Origin: Pectobacterium parmentieri
GTDB taxonomy: Bacteria > Pseudomonadota > Gammaproteobacteria > Enterobacterales > Enterobacteriaceae
Assembly (NCBI RefSeq): GCF_001742145.1
Contig: NZ_CP015749.1
Location: 2,232,001 to 2,296,000, forward strand
Length of the DNA: 64,000 nt
Direction: 5' to 3'
Every line of letters begins with the position of its first letter. Positions within the stretch are counted from its first letter, which is position 1. The notes beneath the pieces are model-generated. The model was given only the letters and a program-made list of their open reading frames with translations, ran no database searches and had not been told where the DNA came from. The translations under genes and the position numbers were made by a program. Positions 47,900 through 57,265 of the stretch are shown piece after piece.

Positions 47900-48748
47900 C
47901 TATTTTTTTAATATACTTACTTGATGATAGTAGTATTCTTTATGTGGATGAACATCATCTCTTAAATTTATATTCATTAAATTACTAAATATAGATTCAA
48001 GTAATTTATTATCGTATGTAATCTTTGAACCAGAAGCATTCTTAACTTTTTCTTTAATGTAGTTCGAAATCATGCCTGTGAGAAAATGCCCTCTAACGCA
48101 AATTAATGGTTCACCTTTATATTTTATTAACTTTTTCCTGTAACTCAAATATATCGAGTAATCTATTTTACCTTTAGCATTTAAAATAATTGGCTCAACT
48201 ATTTTCTTACACAGTTGAAAGCCATCTTGCTTTTCTAAAAATCGAAATGAACTATCACCCATTATTTTTTCCCCCACCCCTTGAGAAAACAAGGCATAAT
48301 CAAAGGAAACCAATTTGAAAAACAAATTAATATTAGGCTTTATTATATCTCTATCAATGGAAATATAATCATCAGGAATGTCTTTAGCCGCAAGGCTTTT
48401 AACTATTCCTTTAAGGATATCATCTGTATAATATGTGTTCTCGATGCTATATCCATACGAGAACATTACATTAATCAAATCTTCGGGTTCATCAAATAAA
48501 TATTTATAATCCCTATCTCTAGCAACATATACTCCCGTCGCACCTTCTTTTATTTTTTCTATATATTCATCAATCACCTTACAGCCATTAACACATTTAG
48601 TTGTTATATTATTTATACCAAATGAGTTATATAATCCATCCCAGAATCGCTTATCACTATCTCCCTCAACAAATACAATTTTGTTTCCAGAATGAAATGC
48701 ATGTAAGATATTAAGAGCGTTAACGGAATAAGTCAGCGATGAAGTCAT
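47900..48748 (-). CDS. ariB: PARIS effector AriB (DUF4435, TOPRIM)
   Basis: 282 residues. The N-terminal TOPRIM-like part has Glu28 in FVEGDSDKRFW and the DxD in YVARDRDYKY. DUF4435 proteins of this kind are the AriB nucleases of PARIS; released AriB cuts tRNA and stops infected cells. Its ATG overlaps the ATPase stop by 4 bases (ATGA). Placed between the prophage integrase and its repressor. Confidence 0.85.
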   Translation of the reverse strand: MTSSLTYSVNALNILHAFHSGNKIVFVEGDSDKRFWDGLYNSFGINNITTKCVNGCKVIDEYIEKIKEGATGVYVARDRDYKYLFDEPEDLINVMFSYGYSIENTYYTDDILKGIVKSLAAKDIPDDYISIDRDIIKPNINLFFKLVSFDYALFSQGVGEKIMGDSSFRFLEKQDGFQLCKKIVEPIILNAKGKIDYSIYLSYRKKLIKYKGEPLICVRGHFLTGMISNYIKEKVKNASGSKITYDNKLLESIFSNLMNINLRDDVHPHKEYYYHQVSILKK

Positions 48749-50079
48749 TCAGCAGCTTCCTTCATATCAATAATTTTTGATAGGTAACTGCCAGCCACTT
48801 CTGGTGAATGTGTTGCTATAATTACTTGAGCTTTTTTATTTAGTTTCTTTATTGAACTAATTATTTTAGACTGCCAACTTATATGAAGAGATATTTCAGG
48901 CTCATCAGCAATGAATATATTAGGCATTCCTCGCTGCAATAGAGATTCTATTAATATAGTTAAAATCTGCTTCTCTCCCGATGAGAGGTCCTTAACATTA
49001 ATTTCTTTTTTATCTTCGAGGTAAATCTTTAAGTCTCCGCTGTAATTTATTTCGACACTTTTATTAATGTAAAAATCATCATTTATTATTTTTGTAAAAT
49101 CACGTAATGAAGATAATTCATTTTCCGTTTCTATTTTAAATCGCTCACTTAAATCTACAACTTGATTAAGTTTTTCATACAGCGAGAGAACAACAACATC
49201 CTGTATCATTATCCCCTTAAATTCCCTATCTTTTAAATTCTTTAAAACATTATTTACTGTCTGTAAATTATCGTTAATTTTTTTTCTGTATTTATTTTCA
49301 TTATAATTCTCGATTACTCCTAAATTTTTATAAGCTTGAATTAATTCATTGGATTTATCTTTAATAACAAAATTTTCTGATTTATATTTTAAATCTCGCC
49401 TATTAAATTTAGCATCAACCTCAATCAATGTTTCAACAAGAATATCTTTTTGATATTTAATTGACATTTCTTTTATTTTATTATTTTTTTCAATCTGATA
49501 AGACTTTAAATTCTCTATTTGCTCTTCTAGAATAGTATCAATGTTTTTACTTGACACCACACTAGATTTCAAGAAATCAGAAAAAAAAGCATCATCATTA
49601 CTATTTTCATCACCAATCTTACTTCTATTCGTTGATATGCCAACAACATTTATTATTTCTTTAATAATTTTATTTAACTGTTCCTCTGAAACAATACTTG
49701 CTTTAGCAGGTGAAACATCTTTTGTTCTATTATAGATTAATCGTTTAGACTCATCAGGAACAAGAAGATATCCCTCTCCATCGATATCGTAATATACTTC
49801 CTTATCATAGCCGTCTTCGTTCTTCCCAAATCTTGCTGCATATATAACTTTCGTACTGAATGGATTTCCTTCATCTTCAAGATGAATTGTTATTTTATCA
49901 AAATTACATTTAGATATAATTTCAGACTTTGCATTTAGGATTGAATACAATATATTAATTACTGTTGTTTTTCCTGTCCCATTAATTCCAATCAATATAT
50001 TTACATCATCATCAAATTTAAAGTTTAAAGTTTTTTCTCCCCAAAGACCATAAATTCTAACAGAGGATATTTTATACAT
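48745..50079 (-). CDS. ariA: PARIS ATPase AriA (AAA15-type)
   Basis: 444 residues of an SMC/RecF-like ATPase: Walker A GINGTGKTT (31-39), long coiled insertion (140-330), signature LSSGEKQI, Walker B NIFIADEPEISLH, then HSPEVAGSYL. AriA forms a cage that holds AriB and detects anti-restriction proteins such as Ocr. I chose ATG 50079 with GGTGA at 6 bases; 50091 lacks one. Pair with AriB identifies a PARIS-like system inside a P2-type prophage. Confidence 0.85.
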   Translation of the reverse strand: MYKISSVRIYGLWGEKTLNFKFDDDVNILIGINGTGKTTVINILYSILNAKSEIISKCNFDKITIHLEDEGNPFSTKVIYAARFGKNEDGYDKEVYYDIDGEGYLLVPDESKRLIYNRTKDVSPAKASIVSEEQLNKIIKEIINVVGISTNRSKIGDENSNDDAFFSDFLKSSVVSSKNIDTILEEQIENLKSYQIEKNNKIKEMSIKYQKDILVETLIEVDAKFNRRDLKYKSENFVIKDKSNELIQAYKNLGVIENYNENKYRKKINDNLQTVNNVLKNLKDREFKGIMIQDVVVLSLYEKLNQVVDLSERFKIETENELSSLRDFTKIINDDFYINKSVEINYSGDLKIYLEDKKEINVKDLSSGEKQILTILIESLLQRGMPNIFIADEPEISLHISWQSKIISSIKKLNKKAQVIIATHSPEVAGSYLSKIIDMKEAAE

Positions 50080-50106
50080 AAAGGTCACCATTAATATAAT
50101 AAAAAA

Positions 50107-50694
50107 CTAAATGTTTTTTTCAACAGTAATAACAACCATCCCAGCGCCCTTAACATCATCAATAGAGCACTCGAATTTAGTTGCGTTACCGGATACCTGA
50201 ATACGATTACCTGGGATGCGGGCTACGTCGTACACATCCACATCGCCATCAATATCTAAAAGCCAGCGGCCATTGCTGACCTGAGTAACAGACATATCGG
50301 CGATCCAGGCATTGTTGCCTTTCTCTATGAAAGCGGGTTCGGAAACAGAATCATCAAGCAGTGTGCCGTCAGCAATCCATGTGCCAGCGTCTTGTAATCT
50401 TCCGCCGACAATCCTGATCTTTTTCAATGAGATGTAGGCACTATTAATAGCACTTTCGGCAGGCTTTGCAAGATCTTGAAACATTTCGCCTTCGCCTGTA
50501 GCTAACCAAGTTAGCGAAGCTCCAGTCTCAAGGGCGCATCGGATAACTACCTCTCCAGGAAAGTATTCTCTTTTTATCCAAGTGCTAACGGTGCCATTAC
50601 CAACATCAAGATGGTCATGTAACTGCTTTTGCATCGTGAACCCATAGGCTTTGAGGATTCTTTCAACTACGCCTTTCCCGCCATCAAACTTCAT
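50107..50694 (-). CDS. cI: 186-type CI repressor
   Basis: 195 residues. The N-terminal helix-turn-helix (RILKAYGFTMQKQLHDHLDVGN) and the sentence CALETGASLTWLATGEGEMF match 186 CI (CALETGANLQWLLTGEGEAF). The C-terminal half resembles the oligomer domain that builds the 186 CI wheel. It maintains lysogeny. ATG 50694 is the start in the family; two AGATATCAA words (50696 and 50731 area) upstream may be operators. Confidence 0.88.
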   Translation of the reverse strand: MKFDGGKGVVERILKAYGFTMQKQLHDHLDVGNGTVSTWIKREYFPGEVVIRCALETGASLTWLATGEGEMFQDLAKPAESAINSAYISLKKIRIVGGRLQDAGTWIADGTLLDDSVSEPAFIEKGNNAWIADMSVTQVSNGRWLLDIDGDVDVYDVARIPGNRIQVSGNATKFECSIDDVKGAGMVVITVEKNI

Positions 50695-50811
50695 AGATAT
50701 CAAATTCCAGTTTATTTGATTGACAGATATCAATTTTGACATTACCTTGGCCAATAGATAACAAATGATACCCACCAGTAGCATAACTTAACTAACAGAA
50801 CAGAATGCCTT

Positions 50812-51024
50812 ATGAAAACGCCACTTTCAATCACTCTGGCTACACCGTACGTCACATTAAGCGAATTTTCTCGCATCAGTGGTTTACCCATAAAGACCTG
50901 CTACCAGTGGGTGCACCAGGGAAAGCTGCCTATCCGGGCTAAAAACGCTAAAAACGAGCGAACCATGATTAACCTCCTGGCGCTAACAAAAGAAGCCGAA
51001 TGGGAAGCGCGGCTTGGTGCATAA
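50812..51024 (+). CDS. cox: Cox/Apl-like excisionase-repressor
   Basis: 70 residues with a MerR-like winged helix (YVTLSEFSRISGLPIKTCYQ, QGKLPIRAKN). Same position as P2 cox and 186 apl, directly opposite the cI gene; these bind the lysogenic promoter and help excision. ATG 50812 after a weak site. Confidence 0.82.
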   Translation: MKTPLSITLATPYVTLSEFSRISGLPIKTCYQWVHQGKLPIRAKNAKNERTMINLLALTKEAEWEARLGA

Positions 51025-51069
51025 ATTCAAATTTGTGAATTTATTATCGATTTCAATAGGGATTTGACC

Positions 51070-51579
51070 ATGTTTGATTACCAAATCGCAAAACACCCGC
51101 ACTATGCCAATGCGTGTCGCGCATTTGCCACCAGGCACAACCTGGTTGAACTGGCGGAAATGGTAGGAATGAACCCGCAGATGCTGCGCAACAAGCTGAA
51201 CCCGGAACAGCCCCACCGCTTAACGTGCGATGACCTGTTGACCATCACGGATGCTTCTGAGGATTCAACGCTGATCGACGGCTTGCTGGCACAGCTTAAT
51301 TGCCTACCTGCTGTTCCCGTCAACGAAGCGAAAACAGAACGCCTTACCACTTACGTGTTGCAGGCAACCGCAGCCGTCGGCGCTGTTGCTGCGGAAAGCC
51401 TCTCTACCGAGCGAATGAGTCAAACACGGCGAAATTCTTTTATGGAAAGCATCAATTCCGGCATTCGCTATCTGTCGTTAGTCGGGTTGACGCTGCAAAC
51501 CAGAATACAAGCCAATCCCGCAATGGCTTCAACCGTAGATGCACTGAGCGGGATCGGAGCGTCTTTGAATGTTGGGTAA
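51070..51579 (+). CDS. cII: 186-type CII-like regulator
   Basis: 169 residues. MFDYQIAKHPHYANACRAFA and the helix-turn-helix (HNLVELAEMVGMNPQMLRNK) match the 186 CII family, an activator for establishment of lysogeny. The C-terminal half is helical. AGGGA is 7 bases before ATG 51070. Confidence 0.88.
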   Translation: MFDYQIAKHPHYANACRAFATRHNLVELAEMVGMNPQMLRNKLNPEQPHRLTCDDLLTITDASEDSTLIDGLLAQLNCLPAVPVNEAKTERLTTYVLQATAAVGAVAAESLSTERMSQTRRNSFMESINSGIRYLSLVGLTLQTRIQANPAMASTVDALSGIGASLNVG

Positions 51580-51628
51580 TGTGAAATAGCTATCAAACTA
51601 TATGGAATAGTCCGATAGCACTTAAAAA

Positions 51629-51892
51629 TTAATTAGCTGGGTGAGTTTTTATAAGCGTACCGCGTTGAGTGCGACTACTGTCACTTAAATGCATCTGGTC
51701 GATTGGAACCCCCGCATTATCATAAAATTTGGCGTCATCAATTAAGGACAAAAACCTTTCAGCATCTTCAATACAGAGCGGGCGGTTTTCAAAAATACGG
51801 GGACTATTCACAACAGTATTACCACTTTTATCAACAATCCGCCAATTCCATTCTGAGCGGCTTTTACAAGAGATAACAATATTTATGCACAT
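51629..51892 (-). CDS. Small DUF1508-like protein
   Basis: 87 residues on the minus strand: WRIVDKSGNTVVNSPRIF and an acidic helix (EDAERFLSLIDDAKFY) resemble the DUF1508/YegP fold. AAGGAT precedes ATG 51892. It starts head to head with a plus-strand reading frame that begins at 51885, an 8-base overlap. Confidence 0.5.
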   Translation of the reverse strand: MCINIVISCKSRSEWNWRIVDKSGNTVVNSPRIFENRPLCIEDAERFLSLIDDAKFYDNAGVPIDQMHLSDSSRTQRGTLIKTHPAN

Positions 51893-52124
51893 ATTTAACG
51901 ATCCTTCTGAAAGTCAAAAATATTCCGAATCAATACATTGTGCCGCAAACAATTTATTAGATGCGTTCAAAGGGGGAGATACAAGAATCGCCCTTGAAAT
52001 TTTAGATTGGATGAAAGACGCAGTGATTGCGAACTCTTCCGTTGTTGCGACTGAAGATGCGATCTGTGTTAACGCATCTAGTCCTTCATTTCCTTTGAAA
52101 GTCATCAGCATAAAACGTGGTTGA
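51885..52124 (+). CDS. Small early prophage protein
   Basis: 79 residues (MHIFNDPSESQKYSESIHCA...) with a helix rich in Leu and Ala. ATG 51885 with GAGAT about 12 bases upstream. In line with the plus-strand early operon. Not recognised; less certain because the minus frame overlaps its start. Confidence 0.5.
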   Translation: MHIFNDPSESQKYSESIHCAANNLLDAFKGGDTRIALEILDWMKDAVIANSSVVATEDAICVNASSPSFPLKVISIKRG

Positions 52125-52153
52125 TTGTTTTTGGCGATTCAATCCTACCACAA

Positions 52154-52228
52154 GACCATGCGCCGGGCATGGCTAAAACCCGGCACCTATTCGCAACCGT
52201 CTATCAGTGGGCGATTACCAATAGGCAA
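52154..52228 (+). repeat. Leader repeat, copy 1
   Basis: CGGCACCTATTCGCAACCGT, then CTATCAGTGGGCGATTACCA and ATAGG, repeated at 52859-52920 with few changes. CCTATT and AATAGG pair at the ends. Each copy lies in the leader of a prophage gene (TerB-like; next small gene). Confidence 0.75.
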
Positions 52229-52254
52229 CTTAATCAACAACTGGAGTAGTAAAA

Positions 52255-52689
52255 ATGAGTTTTTTTGGATTCGGAAAAAAAGTAGCAGCAGCAAAAGTCG
52301 AACTTAAAAAGGTCGAGAATCGCGATCTGATGGAGGCAATCGTGGGCGGTTGTTTGCTCGTCGCGGCGGCTGATGGCGAAATCGAGAAAGAAGAGACAGA
52401 CAAACTGGATAAGTTGCTGCGCTCTAACCCTCAGTTGGGGCATTACGGGAATGAAATCACCCAAACTATCAGCCGCTTCACTGAACAGTTACAGGCAGGC
52501 TTTCGCGTTGGACGCATGAACATCTTGCGTGAAATCGACGATATCAAAAACACGCCAAAAGATGCCGAAGAGGTTTTCGTTAACATGCTGACGATTGCCG
52601 AAGCTGACGGAGAAATTGAGCCAGAAGAACAGAAAGTGCTGGAAGAGGTTGGCCGCCGCCTCGGTCTGCGTATTGAAGATTACCTGTAA
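52255..52689 (+). CDS. TerB-like protein
   Basis: 144 residues. Helical TerB fold: ACLLVAAADGEIEKEETDKL-like first half and AEADGEIEPEEQKVLEEVGR second half, each with an acidic DGEI metal-binding turn. TerB-like proteins act in stress and phage-inhibition modules. The start follows the leader repeat. Confidence 0.82.
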   Translation: MSFFGFGKKVAAAKVELKKVENRDLMEAIVGGCLLVAAADGEIEKEETDKLDKLLRSNPQLGHYGNEITQTISRFTEQLQAGFRVGRMNILREIDDIKNTPKDAEEVFVNMLTIAEADGEIEPEEQKVLEEVGRRLGLRIEDYL

Positions 52690-52850
52690 TGAACACGTTG
52701 CGTCTGGCTGGTGTTCTCTTGTTCGCGTTTATGGGCGTCGCAGTAGATTTTTCAAGCTATCTGCTTTCTGTCATCAGTGATGCGTTATTCATCAGCGCAT
52801 TAGTTTTCATTGTCTGGTCACCGTTAATGACCGGGGTGGAAAAGAAATAA
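52689..52850 (+). CDS. Small membrane protein (53 residues)
   Basis: MNTLRLAGVLLFAFMGVAVD plus another hydrophobic stretch (ALFISALVFIVWSPL). Its ATG overlaps the previous TAA (TAATG), so it is coupled. Probably an early-operon product; role unknown. Confidence 0.6.
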   Translation: MNTLRLAGVLLFAFMGVAVDFSSYLLSVISDALFISALVFIVWSPLMTGVEKK

Positions 52851-52858
52851 GCAACCTG

Positions 52859-52920
52859 TGCCGGGTTAGCCCGGCACCTATTCGCAACCGTCTATCCGTG
52901 GGCGGTTACCAATAGGAGGG
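52859..52920 (+). repeat. Leader repeat, copy 2
   Basis: Second copy of the leader sequence (CCCGGCACCTATTCGCAACC, then GTCTATCCGTGGGCGGTTAC), followed at once by an AGGAGG site for the gene at 52927. Confidence 0.75.
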
Positions 52921-52926
52921 GAAACC

Positions 52927-53103
52927 ATGCAAGCACCAATATCAATCGCGCCGTTCCTCTGGTGGCACCAGACGGAGACAAAGCCAGACTTTACGATCAC
53001 CCACGGCAAAGGCCGTCAGGGGATCATCATCCGTACCCGCTCGGCAAATTATGCCCAGCGGGTTATCCGTTCTATCAAGTCAGTGATACGGGGGAAAGCA
53101 TGA
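52927..53103 (+). CDS. Small basic protein
   Basis: 58 residues (MQAPISIAPFLWWHQTETKP...) with an RTRSANYAQRVIRSIKSVIR basic end. AGGAGGGG precedes ATG 52927 by 6 bases. Its stop overlaps the next gene's ATG (ATGA). Confidence 0.62.
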   Translation: MQAPISIAPFLWWHQTETKPDFTITHGKGRQGIIIRTRSANYAQRVIRSIKSVIRGKA

Positions 53104-53600
53104 CAGCCTTTACCGTCAGCAGCATGCAGAACTTACCCGCCGGGCTGCGCAACGTGATCGGCAAGCACTTTGCCGATAGCCGCTGGCGCGAAACCTGCGC
53201 CTATTACAACAGCCTGCATGAGCGCGATCGTTTAACCATCTGCTTTCATGCGCAGATGAAAAAACGTCACACCGTTTACCGCCTGGAAGAAATGCCGACG
53301 GCTGAACGTGAGCAAATTGTTTGCGCCATTGATGAAATGCGCCAGGCATTTTCAAAAGGTCGCAGCCGGGGCGTGAATATCTCAACATTTCTGAGCTGGT
53401 TAAGCGTTAGTGAAAGACGAACGTTATTTATGCACGCGGGGTTAACTGAAAAAGAGTTTAATCAGCCCTATTGGCGTATTGATGATAATTCGTGTCAGTG
53501 GCGTCAACCAATATTACGTGCATTAAACGAACTGGCTAGTTTATCTGAAGCTGCCCCCGAAATTTTGACGGCAATTAAACCTGAAGAATATCTGAGCTAA
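53100..53600 (+). CDS. Replication B-like / early P2-family protein
   Basis: 166 residues ([20 protein letters not shown]...), in the place of P2 gene B, whose product (166 residues) loads helicase in P2 replication. I infer B-like function from place, length and style; sequence alone does not prove it. ATG 53100 is coupled to the preceding stop. Confidence 0.6.
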   Translation: MTAFTVSSMQNLPAGLRNVIGKHFADSRWRETCAYYNSLHERDRLTICFHAQMKKRHTVYRLEEMPTAEREQIVCAIDEMRQAFSKGRSRGVNISTFLSWLSVSERRTLFMHAGLTEKEFNQPYWRIDDNSCQWRQPILRALNELASLSEAAPEILTAIKPEEYLS

Positions 53601-53662
53601 ATAACCACCTGAAAATAATTAGGCGCTTAACCGCGTCGGGACTCCCTTTATCTGAGGATTAT

Positions 53663-53911
53663 ATGCACATGTATAAAACAGTCGGTCAGGCAATGCACCG
53701 CAAGGCTGAAAACGAGGGCATTCAGTTAATGCTTTCTCAGGCACGCACCGAGGCGAAAGCCGATGCGCACACGTCTTTTTCTTCTCGTCTGGATAAGCTG
53801 GCGACTCATGCTTCTATCAATGAATTAAGCAGAGTGGAAATCATCGAGTTATTACGGCAGGAATCCGAAGCCTTTAATAACTCCGGGTCAGATATTAAGG
53901 CGGTGATGTAA
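53663..53911 (+). CDS. DUF2732-type early protein
   Basis: 82 residues, helical ([40 protein letters not shown]). Known in 186-like phages between B and A. Its stop overlaps the next start. Confidence 0.7.
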   Translation: MHMYKTVGQAMHRKAENEGIQLMLSQARTEAKADAHTSFSSRLDKLATHASINELSRVEIIELLRQESEAFNNSGSDIKAVM

Positions 53912-54219
53912 TGGAAAACCCAAATTATAACCGCGTCGATATCAACGGCAATTACGCAATAGCGAAAGTCGGCTATGACTTCGGATTAGGCGAAATTAAG
54001 TGCGGAAAAGAAGACGGTGACCAACCGTATTTATCCACGCTGGCCGTTTATCAGAATCCCGTCAGCCTCATTAACGATTTTGTGCATCGTGCTATCGCCA
54101 CCGAAATTTGGCGTGGAAACGTTACCGACACAAAGAAACTACTAACCGAAAGCAAGCGCTTTGCCGCGCTGTGTCAGTCAGCCTTTGACCAGCTCAACAA
54201 CGATAAGGGGCAAGAATAA
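53911..54219 (+). CDS. DUF5405-type early protein
   Basis: 102 residues; strands (VDINGNYAIAKVGYDFGLGE) then helices. Conserved in P2/186 early operons; no role known. Start and stop overlap neighbours by one base each. Confidence 0.7.
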   Translation: MENPNYNRVDINGNYAIAKVGYDFGLGEIKCGKEDGDQPYLSTLAVYQNPVSLINDFVHRAIATEIWRGNVTDTKKLLTESKRFAALCQSAFDQLNNDKGQE

Positions 54220-54443
54220 TGCCGGATGCTATGGACATGGTGCAACAGCGCCAGCAAGACACTTTAGACCATCAGATCGCCAACGCCCGGAACGTCCAGC
54301 GCGGTGTTTCTGCGTTTGAATGTGAAGACTGCGATCAGCCCATTCCCGAAGCTCGCCGCGCTGCAATCGACGGCGTGACCCGTTGCGCGACCTGCCAGGG
54401 AATCCACGAACTGAAAAGTAAGCATTATCGGGGTGGGCTGTGA
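54219..54443 (+). CDS. DksA/TraR-type zinc finger protein
   Basis: 74 residues with CEDCDQPIPEARRAAIDGVT and CATCQ: four Cys in the DksA/TraR zinc knuckle. Phage-borne members bind RNA polymerase or act in late gene control. Overlaps neighbours by one base. Confidence 0.85.
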   Translation: MPDAMDMVQQRQQDTLDHQIANARNVQRGVSAFECEDCDQPIPEARRAAIDGVTRCATCQGIHELKSKHYRGGL

Positions 54444-54634
54444 CCTCAATTTCTTTTACCTGTGGTAAGAAACAGATCTCAGTACCTAGCGAAGACGTGG
54501 CTTTTTACTTCCCGTCAATCGTCGAAAGCGGCGCTTTCTTTGTCACGATGAAAGATGGCAAACAGTACCGAGCAACCTGTTTAAGAGAAAATACAACTGC
54601 CCACCGGGGCGTGTGCTCCGGCGCTACGCTATGA
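54440..54634 (+). CDS. Small protein before gene A
   Basis: 64 residues starting at GTG 54440 (GTGACCTC), overlapping the zinc-finger gene stop; its own stop overlaps the replication gene's ATG (ATGA). Cys in CGKKQ and VCSG. Unknown. Confidence 0.58.
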   Translation: MTSISFTCGKKQISVPSEDVAFYFPSIVESGAFFVTMKDGKQYRATCLRENTTAHRGVCSGATL

Positions 54635-56928
54635 ATCATACCCATCGGGGGCGCTCCGCTCCCACCCCACCGCCACCTTTCCCCGGCAGCACCCGCGATA
54701 CGTTCGTGGGTGCGTATTCATGGAACGCCCCACGCCCGGCAATCGTACCGGAAGAAAGACAGCTTACCCGTGAGGAATGGACTCAGGGGCAAGCCGTTTT
54801 AGCGAAAATTAACCAGCAACCGCATTTCCTGCGTGAAATCTGCCTGAATCGCTATGTTTACCTGAAAAAGAATAAAGGCCAGCTAAGCGCGAATCGTTTT
54901 CTGGTTAACAGCTTTATGCAGCGCATGTGGCCGCGTATCGAGGCGATCAATGCCCGCCACGCTATGAATCGCAATGCTTCCGAGCGTTTCCTGTCTGAAT
55001 CTGACGCCTATCAAACATTGTCCGGCATGAATGACAAGGCGCTGGGGCGTCTGGCTGCGCGCATTTCCGGCCAGATATTTTCGGCGTATGAAGAATTGAG
55101 CGATGCCATGAAAGCGGAGCGCGGCGGCCAGCCTGATGCGCTCTTTACCGATGCGGTACAGGCCGAACTTTTCGGCCATGTTGCCAGCATGGCGCGTGCG
55201 TTCAATATCACCCCTCTTTTCTGGAAGAACTACCGCAAAGGCACGCTGGATATACGCAAGGCAATAGCCAGCGTGTCTCGCCTGATTAATGAGGAATGGT
55301 GGACTCGCCAGCTTAAAGCCCAGCGCACCCGCTGGCGTGAAGCGCTGATGATTGCCGTCGGTCAGGTCAGTAAAAAAGCGTCACCGTATGCCAGCAAGAT
55401 GGCGATCCGCGATGTGCTGGCGCGTCGCCTCGCTAACATGGATTACCTGAAAAACTGTGAGCTGGAGAACGTCGCAACAGGTGAGCGTATCGACCTGATC
55501 GACAAGGTGATGGCGAGTATTTCTAACCCAGAAATTCGGCGTATGGAGCTGATGAGCACTATCGCCGGGATTGAGCGTTACGCCAGCGAGCAACGAGACG
55601 TCGGGATGTTTATCACCATAACTACCCCGTCAAAATATCACCCGACTCGCACTATTGGTAAGCGCGACAACGAGAAAGTCCAGTTTAATAGGAAATGGGA
55701 CAAGGAAGCATTTACGCCCAAAGACGGCCAGCGCTATCTGGTCAAGATATGGGGCAAGATGCGCACCGCGTTTAAAGATAATGACCTGAAGGTGTACGGG
55801 ATGCGCGTTGTCGAGCCGCATCACGACGGGACACCGCACTGGCACATGATGCTGTTTTGCAAGCGCGCACATCGCCAATCGGTGATCGATATTATGCGCC
55901 GCTATGCCCTGAAAGAAGACGGCGACGAACGCGGCGCAGCAACTTACCGCTTTGAATGTAAACATCTCAATAAAGGTGGTGCCGCTGGCTATATCGCTAA
56001 GTACATTGCCAAAAATATTGACGGCTACGCGCTTGACGGTGAGATCGATAAAGACACAGGAAAGCCGCTGCGTGATATGGCGGTAGCCGTTACCGCGTGG
56101 GCGTCAACGTGGCGTATCCCTCAATTTAAACCTATCGGTATCCCCACGATGGGCGCTTACCGCGAATGCCGTAGCGGCACGTTACGCAGTGTCAATCTTA
56201 CTGACCAGTTCGATGAACAAGTCGAAGCGGTTCGCTGTGCTGCTGATGCTGGCGATTTTTCCGCATACATGGCCGCACAGGGCGGCGCGAATGTTTCCCG
56301 CGAACTGCAAACGGTACGTGTTGCACGCCGGGTATCGGACAAGCTCAACGAGTATGACGAAGAGGTGCAAAAGGTGGTCGGGATTTTTGCCCCGCATTTG
56401 GGCGCGGGTCATGTTTTTGAAACCCGGACAACCGAATGGCGCATCGTTTCTAAAGCCGTTGACCTTGATCCTTTGACTTTAAAAAGCGCCCCCGGCGCGC
56501 CTCGGAGTCCTGTCAATAACTGTGGGTTGGGTTCTCAACGGTCAGGCGAAAATGTCAAAACGCAGGCCGAAAACAGCGGCATAGCGACGACATCAGAAAC
56601 CGATAACACACCGATTGACTGGAATGACGACGCGGCTGTGAGGGCGCTAGGAATGCGTCTACGTGAGCAATCCGCCAGGAAGAATCATAAGCAACGCGAC
56701 TTTAACCCCAATACCCTCCGAGATCCGTCACCGTCGGCCAGATTAACGGGCGAAGAACGGGAGCGGATACCTCGCATTCAGCGTGATTTATTCCAGCGCG
56801 GTATCACCACTCAACGTTGGGAGCTGGAAGCGCTGGCGCGTGGGGCAAAAATGAAAATTGACGGTGAGCTTATTTCATACCCGACGGCTGATGAATGGCC
56901 GGGGTTTAGTGAGCATTTCCAGGAATAG
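54631..56928 (+). CDS. A: P2 A-like replication initiator (HUH endonuclease)
   Basis: 765 residues. The HUH metal motif is PHHDGTPHWHMMLF and the tandem catalytic tyrosines lie in AGYIAKYIAKNIDG, as in P2 A and phiX174 A. It nicks one strand of the origin, which in P2 lies within A, and starts rolling-circle replication. ATG 54631 overlaps the previous gene. Complete. Confidence 0.93.
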   Translation: MNHTHRGRSAPTPPPPFPGSTRDTFVGAYSWNAPRPAIVPEERQLTREEWTQGQAVLAKINQQPHFLREICLNRYVYLKKNKGQLSANRFLVNSFMQRMWPRIEAINARHAMNRNASERFLSESDAYQTLSGMNDKALGRLAARISGQIFSAYEELSDAMKAERGGQPDALFTDAVQAELFGHVASMARAFNITPLFWKNYRKGTLDIRKAIASVSRLINEEWWTRQLKAQRTRWREALMIAVGQVSKKASPYASKMAIRDVLARRLANMDYLKNCELENVATGERIDLIDKVMASISNPEIRRMELMSTIAGIERYASEQRDVGMFITITTPSKYHPTRTIGKRDNEKVQFNRKWDKEAFTPKDGQRYLVKIWGKMRTAFKDNDLKVYGMRVVEPHHDGTPHWHMMLFCKRAHRQSVIDIMRRYALKEDGDERGAATYRFECKHLNKGGAAGYIAKYIAKNIDGYALDGEIDKDTGKPLRDMAVAVTAWASTWRIPQFKPIGIPTMGAYRECRSGTLRSVNLTDQFDEQVEAVRCAADAGDFSAYMAAQGGANVSRELQTVRVARRVSDKLNEYDEEVQKVVGIFAPHLGAGHVFETRTTEWRIVSKAVDLDPLTLKSAPGAPRSPVNNCGLGSQRSGENVKTQAENSGIATTSETDNTPIDWNDDAAVRALGMRLREQSARKNHKQRDFNPNTLRDPSPSARLTGEERERIPRIQRDLFQRGITTQRWELEALARGAKMKIDGELISYPTADEWPGFSEHFQE

Positions 56929-57076
56929 CTTGGATACCAGGCTACTAGCACTACGCTGATGTATCAGAATCACCAATAAAACAGTTTAATCTTTAATATA
57001 CAACACGTTGAATAATTCATTGACTGCCGTTTCATTTTGAAAAATACTGTATATAAAAACAGTAAAAAGGAATAGT

Positions 57077-57265
57077 ATGGAAACCTTAGAAAACGCACAG
57101 CTTGCACTTTCTCGTGTGCAATTTATCGCTGAGATAGCGTTAGTAGCTGATTGCGACAAGAAAGACCTACAGACAGCGTTAGCTACCATATCCCATCTGG
57201 TCGAGGTCGAACTAAAAACACGTGGCCTGGTGAGTCCAACTACTGTTTACGGCACCAAAAATTAA
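57077..57265 (+). CDS. Small protein after gene A
   Basis: 62 residues, helical (ENAQLALSRVQFIAEIALVA, TALATISHLVEVELKTRG). AAGGAATAGT precedes ATG 57077. Related small proteins follow gene A in other P2-type prophages; role unknown. Confidence 0.65.
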   Translation: METLENAQLALSRVQFIAEIALVADCDKKDLQTALATISHLVEVELKTRGLVSPTTVYGTKN

